DNA of 17,386 nt from Bacteroidales bacterium. Lineage in GTDB: Bacteria; Bacteroidota; Bacteroidia; Bacteroidales; P3. The stretch is from positions 1 to 17,386 of the forward strand of contig JAITVC010000116.1 of NCBI GenBank assembly GCA_031286005.1. The letters are read 5' to 3'. Both the position numbers and the translations under genes were made by a program. The notes beneath the pieces are model-generated. The model worked only from the letters and a program-made list of their open reading frames with translations, was not told the DNA's origin and did not search any database. Shown in pieces: positions 1 through 7,490 of this stretch. The number at the start of each line of letters is the position of its first letter. Within the stretch, counting starts at the first letter, position 1.

Positions 1-1
1 T

Positions 2-160
2 GGTGATGCGTCTTTGTTACCAACAAGAGTACAAATTGATGAACCAACTATAAAACCAGACAGTGCAACAATAAAGTTTTGGGAAATTTGGAGTAAGAAA
101 GAGGCAAAACAAGATATTGCAAATGCAGTTATTAACTTAAGAAAACAATCAAAAGGATAA
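2..160 (+). CDS. C-terminal end of an unrecognised protein (partial)
   Basis: An open frame enters from the left edge and ends at TAA 158-160, giving the last 52 residues of a protein. The tail is hydrophilic and Lys-rich (it contains KFWEIWSKKEAKQDI and ends in RKQSKG) with no motif I recognise. The next gene starts 2 nt after the stop (TAA-at-ATG), so it very probably belongs to the same operon as the restriction endonuclease and methyltransferase. That makes a role in the R-M system plausible (regulator, accessory ATPase or specificity component), but this is inference from position only. Only the reading frame, the stop and the tight spacing are seen directly. Confidence 0.55.
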   Translation, partial: GDASLLPTRVQIDEPTIKPDSATIKFWEIWSKKEAKQDIANAVINLRKQSKG

Positions 161-162
161 AT

Positions 163-834
163 ATGACCAAACAAAAACTCTCAATAAATAATCTAACAAC
201 CCTCGCCAAGCAGTTCTGCGAACAAGAGTCCAAAACACCCAACAAAGAACTCTTTGGCGTAACTGATGGGAAAGCTGTTGGCACATACATTGAGCATAAG
301 TTCAAAGATTTTTTGCTTTCAAAATACGATTTGCAAGTGGGTAGTTCGGCAAGTGGAATAGATTTACCGGCAGCGGAAATCAATACCGACATTAAAGTTA
401 CTTCTATCAAGCAACCGCAATCTTCGTGCCCGTTTAAGAATGCACAACAGAAGATTTTCGGATTGGGCTACAATTTGTTAGTTTTTGTTTACGACAAACA
501 AGATAATGCAAAAACAAAAACGGCGTTATTGGATTTTGTCAGTTGTTCGTTTATTGAAAAAGAGCGGACTGCCGATTATCAAACAACAACCGCCTTGTTG
601 CAGATGATTGAAAATAAAGCCAACTCCGAAGATATTTTTGCATATCTAAACGATCGAAATATTCCTGCCGATGAGGTTACCTTAATGAATATGGCGGAAC
701 AGATTTTGAAGAATCCGCCAAAAGTTGGCTACTTGACCATTTCAAATGCATTGCAATGGCGGTTGCAATACGGACGAATTGTGTTGCTTAAAGATAAAAT
801 TTCAGGAATTACAAAAATCATAGATAAGTGCTAA
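163..834 (+). CDS. Putative type II restriction endonuclease, PD-(D/E)XK type
   Basis: 223 residues with no signal peptide or membrane segment, so cytoplasmic. The likely catalytic core is GID at 65-67 followed by E72 and D76-I-K78. D67 with D76-x-K78 fits the metal-binding PD-(D/E)XK nuclease pattern, and E44 in the preceding helix (GTYIEHKF) may contribute. A conserved-looking stretch follows (IKQPQSSCPF, then GLGYNLLVFVYDK), which I associate with type II endonucleases found next to N6-adenine methyltransferases. The C-terminal part (GYLTISNALQWRLQYG, about 189-204) may contact DNA. The ATG lies 2 nt after the upstream stop, and the stop is 1 nt before the methyltransferase ATG, so the genes are probably co-transcribed and translationally coupled. 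Expected role: cleaving DNA not methylated by the neighbour. The recognition sequence cannot be read from the protein. Base composition is AT-richer than the genes to the right, consistent with transfer. The family assignment is by motif and context. Confidence 0.72.
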   Translation: MTKQKLSINNLTTLAKQFCEQESKTPNKELFGVTDGKAVGTYIEHKFKDFLLSKYDLQVGSSASGIDLPAAEINTDIKVTSIKQPQSSCPFKNAQQKIFGLGYNLLVFVYDKQDNAKTKTALLDFVSCSFIEKERTADYQTTTALLQMIENKANSEDIFAYLNDRNIPADEVTLMNMAEQILKNPPKVGYLTISNALQWRLQYGRIVLLKDKISGITKIIDKC

Positions 835-835
835 T

Positions 836-2485
836 ATGGATTTCGGTAGCATAGATATTGGCTTTGAGGTTACTTCTTTCTTTGAAAAGGAAAAATACAA
901 TTCTTTTGAAAAGGCAAATTCTGCTTTAAAAGAGGAAACAGGTATTGTTGCTTTTTTTGAGTCCGAAGAAGATTTTATTCAGCTACAGCAAACGCTGAAA
1001 GATAACCAAAACATGGTAGCTGAAAATCGTATTGAGTATGGAGATTTCCAAACGAATAAACAACTTGCCGAATCGGTGTGTTATTATCTAAAAAATAAAA
1101 ATGTTAATCCGAAAATACTACTCGAACCGACTTGTGGGAGGGGTAATTTTATTCTATCAGCAATTAAAACGTTTGATTCGTTACAGCAAATTTTTGGCGT
1201 AGAAATTCAAGAAAAATATTTGTGGCATTTGAAATTTGAATTATTGGTCTATTTTCTAAATAATCCAACGGCAAACAAACCGCAAATACAGTTGTATCAT
1301 TGTAGTGTTTTTGATTTCGATTTTAAACAAATTAAGCAACAAATAAAAGGGCAAGAATTGTTAGTGATTGGAAATCCGCCTTGGGTAACTAACTCAACGC
1401 TTTCGACACTTGATTCAAAAAATTTGCCACAAAAATCTAATTTCAAAAAAGCAAAAGGCCTTGATGCTATTACCGGCAAAGGAAATTTTGATATTGGAGA
1501 GTCTATTTCTGTGAAAATGTTAGATTTGTTTTCCAAAGAAAACGGGCATTTTGCTTTTCTTGTAAAAAACTTGGTAATCAAAAATATTGTTTTCGATCAA
1601 AGGAAAAATAAGTATCCGATTTCCAATATTGAGAAGCACACCATTGATGCAAAAAAAGAATTTGCGGCAGCTGTTGATGCAGGTTTGTTTGTTTGCAAAT
1701 TTAATTCTACGCCCGAATTTACAGCAAAAGAATTTGATTTTTACACATCAAAACCACGTGTAACGTTAGGCTGGGTAAACGATAAATTTGCGTCCGATAC
1801 TGAGAAATATAAAAAATATCAACATTTAGACGGCCTTTGTCCCTTTGAGTGGCGACAAGGAGTCAAGCATGATTGTGCTAAAGTTATGGAATTGGAACGC
1901 ACAGAAAGTGGGTTCAGAAACCAACTTGGCGAGGAATTCGAATTGGAAGAAGATTTGGTTTATGGAATCTTAAAAAGTTCGGATTTGCAGCAAAACACTG
2001 TAGATGCTCCAAGGAAATATACAATCGTTACGCAAAAAAAAATAGGCGAAGAAACAAGCCAAATTTTAGAAAAATTACCCAAAACAAAAGCATATTTAAA
2101 TCGGCACAAAGACTATTTCTTAAATAGAAAATCGAGTATCTATAACGGAAAACCGATGTTTTCAATTTTTGGTGTGGGCAACTATTCTTTTAAACCCTAC
2201 AAAGTCGCCATTTCAGGACTTTATAAACAAACGAAATTCACACTCGTGAAACCCAATGGGACAGTTTTATTGCTTGATGACACCTGTTATTTTATAGGCT
2301 TTGATACATTAGAAGAGGCTCAAGATGTTCAAAATTTACTAAACCAATCCGAAACACAAGCATTTATCGAATCATTTATGTTTACCGATGCAAAAAGAGT
2401 TATAACAAAGGACTTATTAATGAGAATCGGTTTAAATTCTTATTCTGCACATCACACAAATAAACAAACCGCCCTCTTTGCGTGA
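836..2485 (+). CDS. Type II R-M system N6-adenine DNA methyltransferase
   Basis: 549 residues. The SAM-dependent methyltransferase core is clear: a motif-X-like segment YGDFQTNKQLAESV (68-81), motif I LEPTCGRGNF (96-105, the SAM-binding glycine loop), an acidic motif II end (VEI, 122-124), and catalytic motif IV NPPW (180-183). The order X-I-IV with NPPW indicates an amino-methyltransferase, most likely N6-adenine, of the gamma/Eco57I-like group. After motif IV comes the stretch SNFKKAKGLDAITGKGNFDI, which I recognise from stand-alone type II methyltransferases. The remaining ~300 residues probably hold the target-recognition region. It should protect the host sites cut by the upstream endonuclease. 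The ATG is 1 nt after the endonuclease stop, so the order is nuclease then methylase, and I see no separate promoter for the methylase. The DNA is AT-rich and poly-A rich compared with the downstream housekeeping genes. The target sequence is unknown. Confidence 0.88.
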   Translation: MDFGSIDIGFEVTSFFEKEKYNSFEKANSALKEETGIVAFFESEEDFIQLQQTLKDNQNMVAENRIEYGDFQTNKQLAESVCYYLKNKNVNPKILLEPTCGRGNFILSAIKTFDSLQQIFGVEIQEKYLWHLKFELLVYFLNNPTANKPQIQLYHCSVFDFDFKQIKQQIKGQELLVIGNPPWVTNSTLSTLDSKNLPQKSNFKKAKGLDAITGKGNFDIGESISVKMLDLFSKENGHFAFLVKNLVIKNIVFDQRKNKYPISNIEKHTIDAKKEFAAAVDAGLFVCKFNSTPEFTAKEFDFYTSKPRVTLGWVNDKFASDTEKYKKYQHLDGLCPFEWRQGVKHDCAKVMELERTESGFRNQLGEEFELEEDLVYGILKSSDLQQNTVDAPRKYTIVTQKKIGEETSQILEKLPKTKAYLNRHKDYFLNRKSSIYNGKPMFSIFGVGNYSFKPYKVAISGLYKQTKFTLVKPNGTVLLLDDTCYFIGFDTLEEAQDVQNLLNQSETQAFIESFMFTDAKRVITKDLLMRIGLNSYSAHHTNKQTALFA

Positions 2486-2560
2486 ATTTGTAGCACTCTT
2501 TACCGCCGTGTTCGCTTTGTGTGAGGTACGAAGTACTTCAAAATAAAGTGAAGTTACTAA

Positions 2561-5296
2561 TTACCGATAACTCTCATCATCCCTAAACGATTTCTTCTTG
2601 TCGTATTTCAGCACGTCGCTCAACATGCCGGGTTTTAGGCGAATGTTGAAGCTCCACTCTTTATACATTCCGAAAGGCGACCATGTAAACGATAAATCCC
2701 AGCAATGTAAATCTCGCGAGATGTTGAAGCTGGTTTGTGCCATTTTCTTGGTCAAGAAATCAAATCCGGAATTAAAGGTAATATTCCATTTCGAGGTTAA
2801 TTGAAGATTGCCGTTAAACGAAAAGTTTTGCGTAATTCGATGACTATATTCGCTGTAATAGGGATCGGTGGTAATAGGGTATCCCCAAATATTTAAATTG
2901 TAGTATCTCGGATCGTAATTACTATTGTAGCCGATATTATAACTGAAACTTAACGACCATTTCACATCAAACGCCGAAGGTTGTCCAAAGATTTCTGTGT
3001 TTTGAGAAGTTAATACGGATGTCTTTTCATCGTCAGCTGATTTCTCCTTAGACCCAAACTGCCAACTCAAACTTGTATTCACACTTGTGTTTTCTCGCAA
3101 CAGGAATTTTTTGTCGGTTTCCCAAATATATCGGTTTACGGTGTAATATCGGGTTGTGTTGTTGGTCGTAACAGAATCTTTGGCATAAAGTGAAAAGCTC
3201 GAACGGAAGTTCAATTGTAGATTCTTGACAAGCGGTATCGTTGCCGATACGGAAATTGGCGCCCAATTCAACGAGTCGGCCGCCAGATTGTAAGACGTGC
3301 TAAGACTTAACGATTGAATAAGTTTCACTTTACGGGTTCCGGTTACGGTATCTTTGCGGTCGCGAATCTTCATCTCCAAATTATTGCCCAAGCTGAAACC
3401 GATACTTCCGCTGCGCTGTTGGGCAGAAAAACCGGCGGGACTGCCATCATACAAGTTATAGCGTTGCATTTCACCGTTTCGGTCTTCGTAATAGCGATAA
3501 CCCGACATGTGTCCAAAGCCTTCGGGTGTAACAAAATCCGGCGAAAGCGAGAAGCTGACGCTCGGCGTCATCACATGTCGAAAGGCTCTAAACAAGCCAC
3601 GCTTGAATTGAAGCAAGCCATACAACGTCGTGCTCAATGATGTTGAATATCCGAAATCTCTGGTAGAGAAAAAACCATATTCTCGGTCAAGAACAGCTAC
3701 ACTGATGCTCGTGTCGTTTTTCACAAACTCGTTTGAAGCATTATATTGCGGCGTTATAACCGTGTCTAAACCTTTCCGACTGGCTTTGAAATGCCATTGT
3801 TCGGTATAGCGCAACGAGTGTCCCCAATTGAGTTTTCCCTTAAACAGTTTAATGTTCATCTCCATGGGGATATTGTGCTTAACCCCGCTTCGCATATCTT
3901 CAAAGATTTTGTTAGTCCAAAATATACTGTCATGACCGGTCGCTTGATTGTTGGCATTCATCGAATAGTTAATCTTGAAACTTTCGTACCATTTTTGAGC
4001 GCCCTTACGCACTTTCGGTTGAAACGGATAAATCGGATTCATCGAAAAGTTCAGCGATGGCAGTGTGGCATTGATATTGCCGGTGGTCATGTTGTAATCC
4101 ATATTCGCCGTTGTCGAAATGTTAAACCGGTTGGCAATCCGCACTTGATAGGCAATATTTGAATTGGATGTTGTATTGAAATGGTCTGCAATAGCCGTAC
4201 TGTACTGTTGAGAGGCAGAGTTAAAATAGTTCACATTCGCCGTAAACGTGCTGTTTTGATTGGCTTTGGGGTCTTGGGCATGAGTCCAGCCAAGCCGTAT
4301 ACTCCGGGTTTGACCATAGCCCGGCGTATCCTTTTCGCCACTGGGTACCATCCCATTGGTCAAATTGAAACTTCCGCTGTATTTGTAGCGTTTCACATAC
4401 TGAACGCTGTTGCGGATGTTCCATTCGCCCCGCGTGTAGATGTCTCCCGTAATTCGCCAATCCAAATAATCGTTGATACTCCAATAAAATCCGCCTTCTC
4501 GAAGAAAGAAGCCTTGACTTTGGCTTTCGCCATAGGCTGGAATAATAATACCGGATTTATGTTTTTCCGTATTGGGAAATAAAGCAAAAGGCAAGGCCAA
4601 AGGCGTTGGTACACCGTTTAGAAACAACATAGCACCACCGGTAACCACCTTGTCGCCGGGAATGATTTTGGCGCGGAGGGCTACAATATTAAAGTGTGGG
4701 TGTTCCAAATCGCATGTAGTGAAACGTGCTCGCTTGATAAACGCAACATCGTCGGGCAATTTTTTTACCACATCACCGTGAACGAACATCTCATTTTCTT
4801 TGGTAATTACGTTTTTTATCCGTGCTTTCTGCGTTTGAAAATTATACACCATCTCTTTCGCATCAAAAACCTGTTTTTGATCGTCAAAATGCGGAACGCC
4901 GACTTCTTGCCCCAATGAGTCATATTCCGGAAATGCGCTCACTTCTTGCTTTTTGAAATCCATTTCTATGCGAGCCGCAGTTAGTTGAATGTTTTTGTAA
5001 TTAATTTGCGCATTTTCATAAAGGTAAGCCCTGTTTATGCGCATATTGAAAAAGAGTGAATCCTTTGCTTTATAGTCTATCTTGGATTCAATAGCCGATC
5101 GAGAACGAGGCGCAGTGCTGTCGCCTTTAGAAGTGGAGTCCGTAACACTTGGAGTTGAATTTGTAGCACTTGTTGCCGAAACGTCAAATCTGGAAGATTC
5201 CATGCGTTGCTGTTGTGCAAAAAGTGCGGAATCTCTATTCGAAATCCAAACGAATAGTGTAAATATGAATGTTGTTATAAAAATTTTTCCCGACAA
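2561..5296 (-). CDS. lptD: LPS-assembly protein LptD (OstA family), outer-membrane translocon
   Basis: Large outer-membrane protein that with the lipoprotein LptE inserts lipopolysaccharide into the outer leaflet. The order is: signal peptide; Ser/Thr-rich linker; periplasmic OstA-like domain made of repeated short beta strands (about residues 95-270 of the longest form); then a long beta-barrel rich in alternating aromatic strands to the C-terminus. The Bacteroidetes-type segment FTTCDLEHPHF and the C-terminal CWDLSFTWSPFGMYKEW are visible. The open frame reaches an ATG at 5350 (929 residues), but a minus-strand -7 box (TATCTTTG, 5338-5345) lies inside those first codons. Transcription should therefore start near 5332, after that ATG. 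The TTG at 5296 gives 911 residues beginning SGKIFITTFIFTLFVW..ALFAQ, a good signal peptide, so I prefer it. It is divergent from the amidase gene. Function is strongly supported; the start is inferred. Confidence 0.9.
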   Translation of the reverse strand: MSGKIFITTFIFTLFVWISNRDSALFAQQQRMESSRFDVSATSATNSTPSVTDSTSKGDSTAPRSRSAIESKIDYKAKDSLFFNMRINRAYLYENAQINYKNIQLTAARIEMDFKKQEVSAFPEYDSLGQEVGVPHFDDQKQVFDAKEMVYNFQTQKARIKNVITKENEMFVHGDVVKKLPDDVAFIKRARFTTCDLEHPHFNIVALRAKIIPGDKVVTGGAMLFLNGVPTPLALPFALFPNTEKHKSGIIIPAYGESQSQGFFLREGGFYWSINDYLDWRITGDIYTRGEWNIRNSVQYVKRYKYSGSFNLTNGMVPSGEKDTPGYGQTRSIRLGWTHAQDPKANQNSTFTANVNYFNSASQQYSTAIADHFNTTSNSNIAYQVRIANRFNISTTANMDYNMTTGNINATLPSLNFSMNPIYPFQPKVRKGAQKWYESFKINYSMNANNQATGHDSIFWTNKIFEDMRSGVKHNIPMEMNIKLFKGKLNWGHSLRYTEQWHFKASRKGLDTVITPQYNASNEFVKNDTSISVAVLDREYGFFSTRDFGYSTSLSTTLYGLLQFKRGLFRAFRHVMTPSVSFSLSPDFVTPEGFGHMSGYRYYEDRNGEMQRYNLYDGSPAGFSAQQRSGSIGFSLGNNLEMKIRDRKDTVTGTRKVKLIQSLSLSTSYNLAADSLNWAPISVSATIPLVKNLQLNFRSSFSLYAKDSVTTNNTTRYYTVNRYIWETDKKFLLRENTSVNTSLSWQFGSKEKSADDEKTSVLTSQNTEIFGQPSAFDVKWSLSFSYNIGYNSNYDPRYYNLNIWGYPITTDPYYSEYSHRITQNFSFNGNLQLTSKWNITFNSGFDFLTKKMAQTSFNISRDLHCWDLSFTWSPFGMYKEWSFNIRLKPGMLSDVLKYDKKKSFRDDESYR

Positions 5297-5310
5297 ATCT
5301 AAAAATTTTG

Positions 5311-5318
5311 TATCTTTG
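5311..5318 (+). promoter_or_regulatory. Bacteroidetes -7 box for the amidase-MCE-hydF operon
   Basis: TATCTTTG on the plus strand. The predicted transcription start is near 5324, giving a leader of about 37 nt to the ATG at 5361. The box faces the minus-strand lptD box at 5338-5345, and the two together form an inverted repeat (TATCTTTG ... CAAAGATA) with 19 bp between. The two genes' transcripts would overlap by only a few bases. Confidence 0.65.
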
Positions 5319-5337
5319 CAAATTGAAAACAAAGCTA

Positions 5338-5345
5338 CAAAGATA
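5338..5345 (-). promoter_or_regulatory. Bacteroidetes -7 box for lptD
   Basis: On the minus strand the sequence reads TATCTTTG, a perfect TAnnTTTG box. Transcription should begin near 5332, giving a leader of about 36 nt to the TTG at 5296. The ATG at 5350 lies upstream of the box and would not be in this mRNA. No clear -33 TTTG was found. Confidence 0.65.
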
Positions 5346-5360
5346 AGCATTTTTTACGAC

Positions 5361-6587
5361 ATGAGAAAGTACGACATCAAACTAATTCCGAAAATTATTG
5401 TTTTTGCCTTATTTTTAGGTTTTTGCAACGGTCTTATAGCAGCTCAAAAATTGACAGTTGTTGTGATTGATGCCGGGCATGGTGGCGATGCGCCGGGTGC
5501 TGTTGGTAAATTCGCTGTGGAAAAAGATATTACATTAGCCGTTGCGCTTGGGCTTGGGAAAATGATTGAAGCCAATTTCAGCGATGTGAAAGTGTATTAT
5601 ACCCGCACCAAAGACGAGTCCGTAGACGTCTGGAAACGCCCGAAAATGGCTAACAAATACCGAGCCGACTTATTTATTTCTGTTCATTGCAATTCCAGCG
5701 AACTCAAACGCAATGCGCCTCTGCCGAAAGGGTTTGAAACATTTGCTATGGGGTTGCACAGCAGTGCGGCCAACTTGGCCGTAGCGCAAAAGGAAAATGA
5801 AGCGATCTTTTCAGAAAAGGATTACGAAGAAACCTACGAGGGTTTTAACCCCAGTTCGCCCGAAGCCTATATTATCTTTTCCTTGTTTCAGAATGCGTAT
5901 TTAGACCAAAGTTTGAATTTTGCAACACGCCTGCAAGGCCAATACCGAGATCATGTGCCTTCGGTGGATAGAGGCGTGAAACAAGCCGGATTTTTGGTGT
6001 TGCGCGATGCAACTATGCCAAGTGTTCTAACCGAAGTTGGTTTTATCAACAATCCCGAAGAAGAGCAGTTCATGGCCTCTCCAGAAGGTCAAGAAAAAAT
6101 TATCACAGCCTTGTTCAATGCTTTTAAAGAATACAAATATGCGGTTGATGGCTTTAACAATCAAAATGAAATCTTGGAAAACAAACCGAATCTTGAAAAA
6201 ACCGTTGAACAGCCCGTTGCAACAACAACCGAGCCGGTTTCCATATTTACGGAAACCCCTATAAGCCAAGAAAAAACAGTCGTTTCGGTAGATAGCATTG
6301 TAACCAAAGTGCTGCCAAGAATTGTTTACAAAGTACAGTTTGCATCGTCCGGCAAAGACATTCCGTTAGATGCGCCCGAATTTAAAAACATCGAAACCAT
6401 TGGTAAATATTTTCATCAAGGCGCCTATAAATTTACGGCAGGGGAAGCTAAATCTATGGAAGAGGCGACCGCAATTCAACGCAAAATGCAAAATCAAGGT
6501 TATCGCGACGCATTTGTAGTGGTGTTCAAAGATGACGAACGAATTACGCCTACAGAGGCTTTGAAAATTTTACAAGAGCAAAAATAG
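5361..6587 (+). CDS. N-acetylmuramoyl-L-alanine amidase (Amidase_3) with SPOR-like C-terminal domain
   Basis: Periplasmic zinc hydrolase that cuts the amide bond between N-acetylmuramic acid and the stem peptide during cell division and wall turnover. It has 408 residues. A signal peptide (about 1-28, ending LIAAQ) is followed by the Amidase_3 domain (about 31-255), with zinc/catalytic residues H40 (DAGHGG), E54 (VEKDI), H109 (SVHCN) and E225 (LTEVGF). A Thr/Glu/Pro-rich linker (265-315) leads to a SPOR-like domain beginning YKVQFASS (about 323-390), expected to bind septal, denuded glycan strands. I chose the ATG at 5361 because it gives a proper signal peptide and sits just after the promoter. 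The open frame extends upstream to 5082, but that extension is antisense lptD. The MCE gene follows after 3 nt, so the two are co-transcribed. Divergent neighbour lptD makes this an envelope-biogenesis cluster. Confidence 0.93.
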   Translation: MRKYDIKLIPKIIVFALFLGFCNGLIAAQKLTVVVIDAGHGGDAPGAVGKFAVEKDITLAVALGLGKMIEANFSDVKVYYTRTKDESVDVWKRPKMANKYRADLFISVHCNSSELKRNAPLPKGFETFAMGLHSSAANLAVAQKENEAIFSEKDYEETYEGFNPSSPEAYIIFSLFQNAYLDQSLNFATRLQGQYRDHVPSVDRGVKQAGFLVLRDATMPSVLTEVGFINNPEEEQFMASPEGQEKIITALFNAFKEYKYAVDGFNNQNEILENKPNLEKTVEQPVATTTEPVSIFTETPISQEKTVVSVDSIVTKVLPRIVYKVQFASSGKDIPLDAPEFKNIETIGKYFHQGAYKFTAGEAKSMEEATAIQRKMQNQGYRDAFVVVFKDDERITPTEALKILQEQK

Positions 6588-6590
6588 ATT

Positions 6591-7490
6591 ATGAAATTAT
6601 CCAAAGAAATCAAAATTGCAGTTATCTCCATCGCTACCATCGTGGCCTTTATTCTCATGGCCAACTTTCTAAAAGGTAAAAATCTGATGAAACCCGAACA
6701 GACGTATTATGCGTATTACGACAATGCCAATAACTTGACATCATCGTGTGCCGTATTTCTACGAGGAATGAAAGTTGGGCGAGTGGAAAAATTGGAGTTT
6801 ACCAATGCGAAAAATCCCCGTATCAAAGTAACGTTTATTGTCAACGAGCGTTTAGATATTCCCAAAAATTCAATAGCCCGCATTACTACGGCAGATATGT
6901 TGGGAACGAAAATCATCGACTTGCAACTTGGTTCCGATGATGAGTTCCTTAAAACCGGCGACACCCTTGCCGGAGAAGTGGAAACGGATGCCATCACCGA
7001 AGTTACCGCACAGCTCATGCCCGTGAAAGATAAAATCGAACGGCTGGCAACATCGTTGGATTCTTTGATAACAACCATGAATGCGATGTTCACAGAACAA
7101 GCCCAACTTCAAATCCGAAACGGTATTCGTGATTTGAGCGCCTCATTGAACAATGTGAAAAATTTAACGTCTTCCGCCAGTAAAGTGCTCGAAGAGCAAC
7201 GAGAGAATTTGGATACGGTGCTTAAAAACTTTGCTAAAATCAGCGAAGATTTGAATAAAGCCGAACTGTCCAAAACCGTTGCCAAACTGCAAAGCACACT
7301 TGACCAAACCGAGCAACTGATGAAAAAAATCAACGAAGGAGAAGGCTCTGCGGCGCAACTCGTTAACGATAAAAAACTTTACGAAGAATTAAAAACGTCT
7401 GCCGAAAATTTGAGTAAACTGTTAGAGGATTTGAAAGCCAACCCCAAACGTTATCTTCATTTCTCGGTGTTTGGTAAAAAAGCACAATAA
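6591..7490 (+). CDS. MCE/MlaD family lipid-transport protein
   Basis: 299 residues. One N-terminal membrane helix (about 8-26, AVISIATIVAFILMANFL) anchors the protein in the inner membrane with the rest in the periplasm. The MCE domain spans about 38-115 and includes the typical VFLRGMKVGRVEKLEF segment and the strand NSIARITTADMLGTKIIDLQLG. The C-terminal part (about 140-285) is heptad-rich and likely coiled coil. MCE proteins form hexameric rings that carry phospholipids between inner and outer membranes. A single MCE domain with a coiled-coil tail is the MlaD-like layout. No MlaE/MlaF partner genes are in the window. It begins 3 nt after the amidase stop and its stop overlaps the hydF start by one base (TAATG), so the three genes probably share the promoter at 5311. 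Confidence 0.88.
   Translation: MKLSKEIKIAVISIATIVAFILMANFLKGKNLMKPEQTYYAYYDNANNLTSSCAVFLRGMKVGRVEKLEFTNAKNPRIKVTFIVNERLDIPKNSIARITTADMLGTKIIDLQLGSDDEFLKTGDTLAGEVETDAITEVTAQLMPVKDKIERLATSLDSLITTMNAMFTEQAQLQIRNGIRDLSASLNNVKNLTSSASKVLEEQRENLDTVLKNFAKISEDLNKAELSKTVAKLQSTLDQTEQLMKKINEGEGSAAQLVNDKKLYEELKTSAENLSKLLEDLKANPKRYLHFSVFGKKAQ

Noticed and set aside
2526..2558. Inverted repeat around GAAGTACTTC and GTGAAGTTACT between the methyltransferase and lptD
   Set aside because: Short, imperfect stem without a U-run on either strand; too weak to call a terminator.
3314..4918. Series of open frames on the plus strand inside lptD
   Set aside because: They are shadows of the well-supported minus-strand gene, with no family motifs.
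5082..5360. Upstream extension of the amidase reading frame
   Set aside because: It is antisense to the lptD N-terminus, lies before the amidase promoter, and would place the signal peptide internally. The ATG at 5361 fits promoter and signal peptide.
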